A DNA stretch of 20,060 bases from Pirellulales bacterium. Its GTDB lineage: Bacteria > Planctomycetota > Planctomycetia > Pirellulales > Thermoguttaceae. Location of the stretch: assembly GCA_030605745.1 (NCBI GenBank), contig JAUWHT010000313.1:1-20060 (forward strand), given 5' to 3'. A program made the translations under genes and the position numbers. Positions 6,281 to 12,511 of the stretch are shown piece by piece (positions within the stretch are counted from its first letter, which is position 1; every line of letters begins with the position of its first letter). The notes beneath the pieces are model-generated. The model saw nothing but the letters and a program-made list of their open reading frames with translations. It had not been told where the DNA came from and did not search any database.

Positions 6281-7082
6281 ATGTCTTCCGTAGCACAATC
6301 CAATCGCCCAGCCGGGGGCATAATTGGGAAACGGCGAACAGCAGGCGTGCCTTGCCGGGGACGACCAACTCGGGGCGTCGTCGTCGGCAGGCGGTTAGTA
6401 TCGCCCGGGCGAGCTTCTCAGGTGGGATGCCTCGGATTTTCACACCCGCCCCAGGAGCCCGGGCACGCTCCGGCAGGTCTTCGAGCCCTTCGAGAGGATA
6501 CAGCCGGGCGTCCTTTCGGGCAATGGGGCCGGGACAGACCAGCAGCACGTGCAGCCCCTCGGGACCCAATTCCAGCCGCAACTGCTGCGAATAGGCGGCC
6601 ACGGCGTGCTTGGTGGCCGGATAGGCCCCCACCCAGCGGGCCGCCGACTTCGACGCCAGCGACCCGATGTTGACCACATGCCCCCACCGTGGGAGCAGAT
6701 GGGGCACCGCAGCCCGGGTGCAGCGGACCAACGCGATCAGGTTCAACTCCATAAGCTCGCGGAACTGCTCCGGGGTGGTATCGAGCACCTTGCCCCGCAT
6801 CGACCGGCCGGCGCTGTTCACCAGCACGTCCAAGCGACCGAACCGCTCGATGGTCTGGTCAAACAGCCGGTCGACGTCCTCTTGCCGCGTGATATCAGCC
6901 CGCATGCCCAGCACCTCGCGGCCGGCCGCCCGCATTTCGTCGGCGGCCTGCTCCACCGCGTCGGCCTCCAGGGCCGCAATCACCACCTTCGCCCCGGCAG
7001 CAGCGAACGCCTCGGCAATCACCCGGCCCAGCCCGCTCGAACCCCCCGTGACCAGTACTACCTTGTCTTGCCAAAAACTCAT
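6279..7082 (-). CDS. short-chain dehydrogenase/reductase (SDR)
   Basis: The 267-aa classical SDR has TGGSSGLG at 12-19 (cofactor loop), NSAG at 89-92 in place of the common NNAG, S141 in NIGSLAS, and the catalytic Y154xxxK158 in AYPATKHA. CPGPIAR follows at 183-189. The best start is ATG at 7082. A longer reading to 7301 would run back through repetitive DNA (7096-7318), giving a nonsense N-terminus, so I reject it. No ribosome-binding site is evident. Substrate is unknown; family members reduce or oxidise carbonyl/alcohol groups with NAD(P)(H). It lies between the exported oxidoreductase and xylA on the same strand. Confidence 0.9.
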   Translation of the reverse strand: MSFWQDKVVLVTGGSSGLGRVIAEAFAAAGAKVVIAALEADAVEQAADEMRAAGREVLGMRADITRQEDVDRLFDQTIERFGRLDVLVNSAGRSMRGKVLDTTPEQFRELMELNLIALVRCTRAAVPHLLPRWGHVVNIGSLASKSAARWVGAYPATKHAVAAYSQQLRLELGPEGLHVLLVCPGPIARKDARLYPLEGLEDLPERARAPGAGVKIRGIPPEKLARAILTACRRRRPELVVPGKARLLFAVSQLCPRLGDWIVLRKT

Positions 7083-7095
7083 GACCAATAGGATA

Positions 7096-7126
7096 CAGTG
7101 GTCAGTGGTCAGTGACCAGTGGTTAG
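7096..7126. repeat. short tandem GTCAGTG words upstream of the SDR gene
   Basis: CAGTGGTCAGTGGTCAGTG, followed by ACCAGTGGTTAG, is an iteration of GGTCAGT with a mirrored last unit. It lies 14 nt upstream of the SDR start codon and resembles simple-word repeats, not a gene. Confidence 0.5.
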
Positions 7127-7142
7127 AATTGTCTGAAAAACA

Positions 7143-7164
7143 GCCGGGACGCAACGCGTCGCGG
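7143..7164 (+). repeat. half copy of repeat family 4
   Basis: These 22 nt, beginning GCCGGGACGCAACGCG, are an exact inverted match to 8954-8975, one arm of the family 4 element at 8920-8976. The other arm is missing here. It ends 12 nt before the family 1 element at 7177. Confidence 0.65.
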
Positions 7165-7176
7165 GTATCGGCTAAG

Positions 7177-7318
7177 GCCCGCGCAGAAATAAGCTGTACA
7201 AATTGGTGGCACGCCCTGAGGAACGAAGGGCGTGGCAAGGTGCCCCAAACACGCCCTTCGCTGCGCTCAGGGACGTGCCACTCTTGGTGGAATTCGTACA
7301 AGTTATTTGTGCGCGGGC
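7177..7318. mobile_element. MITE-like element, family 1, copy A
   Basis: This non-coding element of 142 bp has terminal inverted repeats: the left end is GCCCGCGCAGAAATAA and the right end is TTATTTGTGCGCGGGC (one mismatch). Inside, GTGGCACGCCCTGAGGAACG and its near-inverse CAGGGACGTGCCAC make almost the whole element one long imperfect palindrome. A second copy (11059-11199) lies in opposite orientation; the two share a 30-nt exact block and identical 16-nt ends on one side. Flanks GCTAAG (7171-7176) and GCTGAG (7319-7324) could be a target-site duplication with one mismatch. It contains no transposase, so any movement would need one elsewhere. Confidence 0.75.
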
Positions 7319-7325
7319 GCTGAGT

Positions 7326-8714
7326 TTACGCCTCGATGGTATACGGTTCGCGCTGCGGGCGGCTGAGCAACTGGTTGGCCTCCGCGTCGTCGATGAACTG
7401 CCGCTTGTTGGGATCGAAACGCACTTTCCGCTTCAGCAGCATGGCGATATTGGCCATGTGGCAGGCGTTGACCGAGTTGCAATGCGTGTAGACGTCGGAG
7501 ATCGGCAACTCGCGGGTCTTCACACAGTGGAAGAAGTTGCCCATGTGGCTGCCCAACGGCATGTTGCGGTAGAGCTTGGCGATTTCCTCGTCGAGCCACT
7601 TCTTATCGGCCTCGCTGCTGTTGATCTCTTCGATCAGCTTGCCGGTGAGGCCACCACGATTGACCCGGATCCGGCCTTTCTCGCCCTCGATAATCAGTTC
7701 GTTGTTCCCGGTGACCAGGTTGATCGTGTTACCGTTGGGCAGTGCCAGGTTGCAGTCGAAGTTGTGGGCCACATTGTAGCAGGGCGGAATTTTCACCTTG
7801 CCGGCCAGGAAATCGATCAGGTTGACGTCCTCGGGCAGCCCCGGGAAGTCACCTTTGCCTTCGGCCTCCACCACGCCGGTATCTTCGCCACCTAGCGCCC
7901 AAAGCGCGATGTCCGTATGGTGGACTCCCCAGTCGGTTACCTGGCCGCCGGAGTACTCCAGCCACCAGCGGAAATCGTAGTCACACCGGTTGGGGCAGTA
8001 GGGGACTTTGGGGGCCGGGCCCAGCCAGAAGTCCCAGTCGAGTTCTGCAGGCGGGTCCTGGGCTGGGAACGGACCTCCACTTAACGCCCCGCCGACGGAA
8101 CTGATCGCGTGGAGTTTCTTGCCCAGCCGACCGCTTCGGGCAATGGCCACCGCTTTGAGGAACCTATTGCCACATTCACTTCGCTGCTGCGTGCCGACTT
8201 GGAAGACCCGGCCCGTCTCCTTGACCACCTTACACAGCATCTTGCTCTCGTCGATGGTCAGCGTGAGCGGTTTCTCGCAGTAGACGTCTATTCCGGCCTT
8301 CAGGGCGGCAATGGCGATGGCCGTGTGCCAGTGGTCGGGTGTCCCGATGGTCACCGCTTCCACGTCCTTTCGCTCGAGCAACTTGCGATAGTCACTGTAT
8401 ATCTCGCATTTCCCATCGTAGCGCGAGGCGAAGGCCTCGGCGTAAAGGCGGTTCACGTCGCAGACGGCCACCATGTTGCCAAGCTGGCCAGCCTGATGGC
8501 CGATCCTCGCGCCGCGTCCGTCCATCTTGCCCTTGTGTCCCCCTCTGTCGATGTAGAGGCTGGTGCCGATCGAGGCCACGTTCAGCTTATCGCCGGCCGG
8601 CTCTTGGGCCTTGGCGTAGGAACTGGTCCAGACGTAAGGCGCCGCGGTCCCGGCGGCAGCGATGCCGGCAGTGGTCTTCAAGAAATCGCGGCGTCGGAAT
8701 TTGAAGCCGCTCAT
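7326..8714 (-). CDS. Tat-exported Gfo/Idh/MocA-family oxidoreductase
   Basis: The 462-aa protein begins with a twin-arginine signal, RRRDFLKTTAG at 7-17, a hydrophobic stretch and AKAQ before the mature part. This predicts Tat export of a folded, cofactor-bearing protein. A Rossmann NAD(P) domain follows (LNVASIGTS, then AVCDVN and TIGTPDHWH), with the family CEKPLT at 146-151. DWGVHHTDIALWALGG is in the C-terminal catalytic domain. This architecture is common and highly expanded in planctomycetes and acts on sugars, inositol or glycan-derived substrates; the exact one cannot be told. AAAGGAG precedes the ATG by 7 nt. A possible extended -10 (TGGTAGAAT) lies 84 nt upstream. The stop is 7 nt from the family 1 repeat. 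Confidence 0.93.
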   Translation of the reverse strand: MSGFKFRRRDFLKTTAGIAAAGTAAPYVWTSSYAKAQEPAGDKLNVASIGTSLYIDRGGHKGKMDGRGARIGHQAGQLGNMVAVCDVNRLYAEAFASRYDGKCEIYSDYRKLLERKDVEAVTIGTPDHWHTAIAIAALKAGIDVYCEKPLTLTIDESKMLCKVVKETGRVFQVGTQQRSECGNRFLKAVAIARSGRLGKKLHAISSVGGALSGGPFPAQDPPAELDWDFWLGPAPKVPYCPNRCDYDFRWWLEYSGGQVTDWGVHHTDIALWALGGEDTGVVEAEGKGDFPGLPEDVNLIDFLAGKVKIPPCYNVAHNFDCNLALPNGNTINLVTGNNELIIEGEKGRIRVNRGGLTGKLIEEINSSEADKKWLDEEIAKLYRNMPLGSHMGNFFHCVKTRELPISDVYTHCNSVNACHMANIAMLLKRKVRFDPNKRQFIDDAEANQLLSRPQREPYTIEA

Positions 8715-8797
8715 ACTGACACTCCTTTTGCTAACAATGAAGGGCTAGGCTGGTTGCACGGTCGAGCCCAGGCGGTACACTTTCCCCTGATTCCTAC

Positions 8798-8806
8798 ATT
8801 CTACCA
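8798..8806 (-). promoter_or_regulatory. candidate extended -10 for the exported oxidoreductase
   Basis: On the minus strand this reads TGGTAGAAT, a TGn-extended -10 with TAGAAT. The upstream -35 region is weak (CTGGCA at a 19-nt spacing). The predicted leader is about 75 nt long. Confidence 0.3.
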
Positions 8807-8919
8807 TCCCGGTTGTGGAGAATGCCAGGAGGGTCCCTACCGGGGCGAATTATTGAAACAAACGGGAATTTATGTAGCATTTTAGCGGAATACAGTATTC
8901 GCGTGATTCTCGCTGGTCC

Positions 8920-8976
8920 AATAGCCGGGGGACAACGTCCCGCGGGTGAATCACCGCGACGCGTTGCGTCCCGGCT
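8920..8976. repeat. palindromic repeat, family 4, full copy
   Basis: The first 27 nt (8920-8946, starting AATAGCCGGGGGACAACG) are identical to 16386-16412. The second arm (8954-8975) is the inverse of 7143-7164. AGCCGGG (8923-8929) pairs with CCCGGCT (8970-8976), and CGCGG/GTGA pairs with TCACCGCG inside. Five T residues follow, so it could look like a terminator, but it lies between divergent genes where no terminator is needed. Confidence 0.7.
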
Positions 8977-9065
8977 TTTTGTCTCTTTCTGTGCGAAAGT
9001 CACTGCAAACCGCTAAAGTGTTACGAATTTATTAGTTTACATCACTCAAATCCGCGAGTCTTGAC

Positions 9066-10526
9066 ATGTCCGCCGTCCAATCGGCCTGTCCGCCTAGGCC
9101 TTCGCAGACCAAGATTGTGGCCACAATCGGGCCAGCTTGCTGCAAGGAAAACCAACTGGCCGAGTTGCTGGCCGCCGGCGTCGATGTTTTTCGGTTGAAC
9201 ACGGCCCATGGCGACCGCCGCGAGCACGAGCACACATTGGCGGCGATCCGCAGCGCCGCCGCGAAGGTCGGCCAGCCGGTGGCCGTGCTGGTCGATCTGG
9301 CGGGGCCGAAGATACGTCTGGGCGAACTGCCCGGCGGGCAGCTCACGTGCGACGCCGGTGACCGGGTCCGCTTCGTCCGTGAGCAGCTTACCCCACGTGA
9401 AGCAGTCCCGGGCGAACTGTGCACCACCTACCGGCCGCTGGTCGATGAGCTGGCCGTCGGCGACCGCGTGATGCTGGCCGACGGAACGGTCGGCCTGGTG
9501 GTTGAGGACCGTGGCGAGGACTACGCCCAGTGCCGGGTGGTCCAGCCGGGGTTGATCCGCAGCCGGCAGGGGGTGAATTTGCCGGGCGTGAAGCTCAGCG
9601 CGCCGGCGATCGGCCCGATCGACAAGGAGAATGCTATCTGGGCCGCCCAAAACGGCGTGGATTTCGTCGGCCTGAGTTTCGTCCGCACTGCCGACGAAGT
9701 CCGCCAGTTGAAGTCACTGCTCGAGTCGCACGACTCTGCGGCCCAGGTGATCGCTAAGATCGAAAAGCCCGAGGCGCTGAACCATCTCCAGGAAATCATT
9801 GAGGCGGCCGACGCTGTGATGGTCGCCCGGGGTGATTTGGGCGTCGAGATTGACGTCGCCCGGGTGGCCGTGGTGCAGAAGGAGATCGTCGCCGTGTGCA
9901 ACTGCTGCCGCAGGCCGGTGATCATCGCCACGCAGATGCTCGACAGCATGCAGCACTCGCGGTTGCCTACCCGGGCGGAGGTGACCGACGTGGCCAACGC
10001 GATCCTCGACGGAGCGGACGCATGTATGCTCTCGGGCGAGACGGCAATCGGAAAATACCCCCGTCAGGCGGTCGAGATGATGCACCGCATTGCGTTGGCT
10101 ACCGAGCCGCTATGCCGCGAGCGTCCGCCGCAGCCCGGGCCGGACCTGGCCGCCGAAGGGGTCAACCAGATCACCGAGGCCACCGTATACGCAGCCGGGC
10201 GGATGGCCGAACGGCTCGACGCCAAGCTGGTCGTAGTGGCCACCGCCAGCGGCGCCACTGCACTTTCCCTGGCGAAGAACCGCAACTTCGTGCCGACCGT
10301 GGGCGTGAGCGACTCGGAAGCCACGCTACGGCGGATGTGCCTCTACTGGGGCGTGATCCCGCTTCCCGGGGCCCCCACCGGCGATAGTCGTGCGCTTTTG
10401 CAATACATCGCCGATTGGGGCAAGACTGCCGGGTTGCTCGCCGGCGGCGACCGCATCGTCCTGATCGCCGGCACCGGACTGGCCGTCACGGCACACAACA
10501 TGATTGTGGTGCACGAACTGGAGTAG
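9066..10526 (+). CDS. pyk: pyruvate kinase
   Basis: The 486-aa glycolytic enzyme converts phosphoenolpyruvate and ADP to pyruvate and ATP in the cytoplasm. Motifs are TKIVATIGPA at 15-24, RLNTAHGD at 43-50, VDLAGPKIRLGE at 76-87, IAKIEKPEA, VMVARGDLGVE, TQMLDSM and SGETAIGKYP, with an allosteric C-terminal domain. The usual RLNFSHG reads RLNTAHG. The segment equivalent to rabbit residues 112-119 (DTKGPEIR) reads DLAGPKIR (77-84), placing Leu and Lys at the positions that distinguish K+-independent enzymes. No clear ribosome-binding site precedes the ATG, but the start fits the family length. It stands alone, without other glycolytic genes. Confidence 0.96.
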   Translation: MSAVQSACPPRPSQTKIVATIGPACCKENQLAELLAAGVDVFRLNTAHGDRREHEHTLAAIRSAAAKVGQPVAVLVDLAGPKIRLGELPGGQLTCDAGDRVRFVREQLTPREAVPGELCTTYRPLVDELAVGDRVMLADGTVGLVVEDRGEDYAQCRVVQPGLIRSRQGVNLPGVKLSAPAIGPIDKENAIWAAQNGVDFVGLSFVRTADEVRQLKSLLESHDSAAQVIAKIEKPEALNHLQEIIEAADAVMVARGDLGVEIDVARVAVVQKEIVAVCNCCRRPVIIATQMLDSMQHSRLPTRAEVTDVANAILDGADACMLSGETAIGKYPRQAVEMMHRIALATEPLCRERPPQPGPDLAAEGVNQITEATVYAAGRMAERLDAKLVVVATASGATALSLAKNRNFVPTVGVSDSEATLRRMCLYWGVIPLPGAPTGDSRALLQYIADWGKTAGLLAGGDRIVLIAGTGLAVTAHNMIVVHELE

Positions 10527-10538
10527 GCTCCCCGTCTC

Positions 10539-10567
10539 TTGTGTCGAACTGCTCGGGGACGTATACT
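10539..10567 (+). promoter_or_regulatory. candidate promoter for the aspartic protease gene
   Basis: TTGTGT (10539-10544), a 17-nt spacer and TATACT (10562-10567) lie just after the pyk stop. The predicted start is near 10574, which would place the perfect palindrome at 10592-10677 inside the mRNA leader. Confidence 0.4.
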
Positions 10568-10591
10568 GTTACTATAGGTAGTCTGATCTAC

Positions 10592-10677
10592 CGTTTAGCC
10601 GCCGGGCTTGCCCGGCGCGTTGCCTGGTATCAATATCCTCGACCGCAAACGCGCCGGGCAAGCCCGGCGGCTAAACG
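10592..10677. repeat. perfect 30-bp inverted repeat, family 2
   Basis: The left arm (10592-10621, starting CGTTTAGCCGCCGGGCTTG) is the exact reverse complement of the right arm (10648-10677), with a 26-nt loop. The outer 21 nt recur at 17996, in inverse at 18196, and at 19924. It ends 9 nt before the AGGAGA ribosome-binding site of the aspartic protease gene. Confidence 0.85.
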
Positions 10678-10697
10678 ACTATCGGCAGGAGACAAAG

Positions 10698-11204
10698 ATG
10701 GGCGTTACACATGTCACGGTTCGTGTGTCAAACTTGGCCCGAGACGGGACACCTTTTGAAGATGAGTTCCTTGTCGATACCGGGGCGATCGATTGTATGG
10801 TTCCGGGAGAGCGGCTTGTCCGGGCCGGCATCCGACCGGAGCAAAAGTCGGTCTACGAGTTGGCCAACGGTCAGTCCGTGGAATACGAAGTCGGGTTTGC
10901 GCGGATCGCATTCAACGGAGCGGAGACTGTGGCGCCGATGATTTTCGGCCCGGCCGACACACAAGCCATCTTAGGTGTGGTAGCCCTGGAAAGTGCCGGA
11001 TTTACGGTCGATCCGATCTCACAAACCTTGAAAAAAATCCCTGCCAAGCCGCCTAAGAGCCCGCGCAAAAATAACCTGTACAAGTTTGAGCGAGGGTGGC
11101 ACGTCCCTAAGCGCAGCGAAGGGCGTGGGCGCCCGGCTCAACACGCCCTTCGTTCCTCAGGGCGTGCCACCCAATTGATCAAGTTATTTCTGCGCGGGCC
11201 CTAA
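10698..11204 (+). CDS. clan AA (retropepsin-like) aspartic protease, tail replaced by a repeat
   Basis: The protein is predicted at 168 aa, but only about the first 120 belong to the family. LVDTGAIDCMVP has the catalytic D27-T28-G29, and ILGVVALESAGF at 91-102 is the second conserved segment. Short single-domain members of this type are thought to act as dimers; their targets are unknown. The start is supported by AGGAGA 5 nt upstream; an upstream extension to 10608 would read through the palindrome. From residue 121 the frame enters the family 1 element (11059-11199) and is read to a TAA just past its right end, adding 48 residues that include WHVPKRSEGRG. Without the element the flanking sequence would give KPPKVVT and a stop, so the tail is probably an insertion product. 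It lies 33 nt before argG. Confidence 0.8.
   Translation: MGVTHVTVRVSNLARDGTPFEDEFLVDTGAIDCMVPGERLVRAGIRPEQKSVYELANGQSVEYEVGFARIAFNGAETVAPMIFGPADTQAILGVVALESAGFTVDPISQTLKKIPAKPPKSPRKNNLYKFERGWHVPKRSEGRGRPAQHALRSSGRATQLIKLFLRGP
11059..11199. mobile_element. MITE-like element, family 1, copy B
   Basis: This 141-bp element is an inverted copy of 7177-7318. Ends are GCCCGCGCAAAAATAA and TTATTTCTGCGCGGGC. It is inserted in the 3' end of the aspartic protease gene. CCTAAG (11052-11057) on the left and CCTAAAG (11200-11206) on the right suggest an imperfect duplication of a CTAAG-like target. It is non-coding in origin, although one strand is open and now read as the protease tail. Confidence 0.75.
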
Positions 11205-11237
11205 AGTAGTCACTTGAACTGTCGACGGAGCACTATC

Positions 11238-12452
11238 ATGCCAAGCTGTGTTCTTGCATACTCGGGCGGATTGGATACCTCGGTCATTCTCGGGTGGCTA
11301 CAAGATGAAGGGTATGACGTGCACGCAGTGTACGTCGACCTGGGCCAGCCATGTGAAGATCGCGAGGCGATTCTCCAGAAGGCCCGGGATATCGGGGCAG
11401 CCTCGGCGCGGATCGTCGATGCACGTCTGGAACTCTGTCGTGATTTCGCCTTTCCGGTCTTGCAGTGGCAGGCGAAGTACGAGGGCGTTTACCTGCTGGG
11501 CACGTCGGTTGCCCGGCCGCTGATCTCGAAGGTCTGCCTTCAGGTTGCCCGCGAGGTCGGCGCCGACGCCTTCGCCCATGGCGCCACCGGCAAGGGGAAC
11601 GACCAGTGCCGGTTCCAGTTGGCCGCCGAGGCACTCGATCCGGACGTGCAGATTATCGCCCCGTGGCGGATGGAAAAATTCCGCGAGAAATTTCCCGGCC
11701 GCAGCAAGCTGATTGCCTATTGCGAGCAGAAAGGCATCCCCGTCAAGGCGTCGGCCGAACGGCCCTACAGTTCCGACGAAAACTGCCTGCACATCAGCTA
11801 CGAGGCCGGCCGGCTGGAGGATCTTTCCGTCAACGGCGTCGAGTTGGTCGACTTCGGCATGACCGTTTCACCGCAGGAGGCGCCCGAGCAGACCGAGCAT
11901 GTGACGATCTGCTTCGAGTCCGGCGTGCCGGTCCGGGTAAACGACCAGCCGCTGGGCCCGCTCGCAGTCGTGGAAACCCTGAACCAGATCGGCGGCCGCA
12001 ACGGCATCGGACGGATCGACATGGTCGAGAACCGTTTTGTGGGTATGAAGAGCCGCGGCGTTTACGAGGCGCCCGGCATGACGATCCTCTACGAGGCCCA
12101 TCGGCTGATCGAGCAATTGACCATCGACCGCGACCTGATGCACCTGCGCGACCGGCTCACACCCGAGGTGGCCGAGATGGTCTACTACGGCTTCTGGTAC
12201 ACGGCGAAGCTGGACGCGCTGATGGCGTTCATCCGCAAGGCCCAACAGCCGGTCAGCGGCTGTGTGCGGCTTGATCTGTACAAGGGCAACATCATGGTCG
12301 CCGGCCGTTCGAGTCCCAACAGCCTCTACGACGAGGGCATCGCCACGATGGAAGGCGGCGGCTCGTACAACCAGGACGACGCCGAAGGTTTCTTGCGAAT
12401 CCAAGGCCTGCCGGGCCGTGTGCAGGCGCGTATCAGTCCGAGAGAGTATTGA
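11238..12452 (+). CDS. argG: argininosuccinate synthase
   Basis: The cytoplasmic enzyme joins citrulline and aspartate using ATP to form argininosuccinate in arginine synthesis. The 404-aa protein starts MPSCVLAYSGGLDTS, with the ATP-binding SGGLDTS at 9-15. Other family segments are AHGATGKGNDQCRF, APWR, ERPYSSDENCLHISYEAG, and NIMVAGRSSPNSLYDEGIATMEGG near the C-terminus. I start at 11238, where GGAG lies 7 nt upstream, rather than at an in-frame TTG at 11214. argH is not adjacent. The gene follows the aspartic protease by 33 nt, with the family 1 element just upstream, so it may share the protease transcript or use a promoter I cannot identify. Confidence 0.96.
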   Translation: MPSCVLAYSGGLDTSVILGWLQDEGYDVHAVYVDLGQPCEDREAILQKARDIGAASARIVDARLELCRDFAFPVLQWQAKYEGVYLLGTSVARPLISKVCLQVAREVGADAFAHGATGKGNDQCRFQLAAEALDPDVQIIAPWRMEKFREKFPGRSKLIAYCEQKGIPVKASAERPYSSDENCLHISYEAGRLEDLSVNGVELVDFGMTVSPQEAPEQTEHVTICFESGVPVRVNDQPLGPLAVVETLNQIGGRNGIGRIDMVENRFVGMKSRGVYEAPGMTILYEAHRLIEQLTIDRDLMHLRDRLTPEVAEMVYYGFWYTAKLDALMAFIRKAQQPVSGCVRLDLYKGNIMVAGRSSPNSLYDEGIATMEGGGSYNQDDAEGFLRIQGLPGRVQARISPREY

Positions 12453-12457
12453 ATTTC

Positions 12458-12476
12458 AGTAGTTTTTGGAACTACT
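12458..12476 (+). other. small stem-loop after argG
   Basis: AGTAGTT and AACTACT form a perfect 7-bp stem with loop TTTGG, 6 nt after the argG stop. It is AT-rich with no T-tract, so it is a weak terminator candidate at best. Confidence 0.35.
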
Positions 12477-12511
12477 CAAACTGTAAACGCTAGCATTGGA
12501 GGAACTACAAG

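Larger units (their letters stand above)
8715..9065. other. 351-bp divergent spacer between the oxidoreductase and pyk
   Basis: No gene is seen. It holds a candidate extended -10 for the oxidoreductase (8798-8806, minus), a family 4 palindrome (8920-8976) and an AT-rich stretch (about 9015-9045) that probably contains the pyk promoter, although I found no convincing -35/-10 pair there. Confidence 0.6.

Noticed and set aside
7083..7301. A 73-residue N-terminal extension of the short-chain dehydrogenase
   Set aside because: It would be coded by the family 1 repeat, the family 4 half copy and the GTCAGTG words; the cofactor motif starts normally from ATG 7082.
4841..8714. Dedicated xylose utilisation operon
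   Set aside because: Only xylA is specific; there is no xylulokinase, transporter or regulator, and repeats separate the three genes.
8920..8980. Rho-independent terminator (GC stem followed by TTTTT)
   Set aside because: It is a family 4 repeat between two divergent gene starts, where no transcript should end; the T-run is short.
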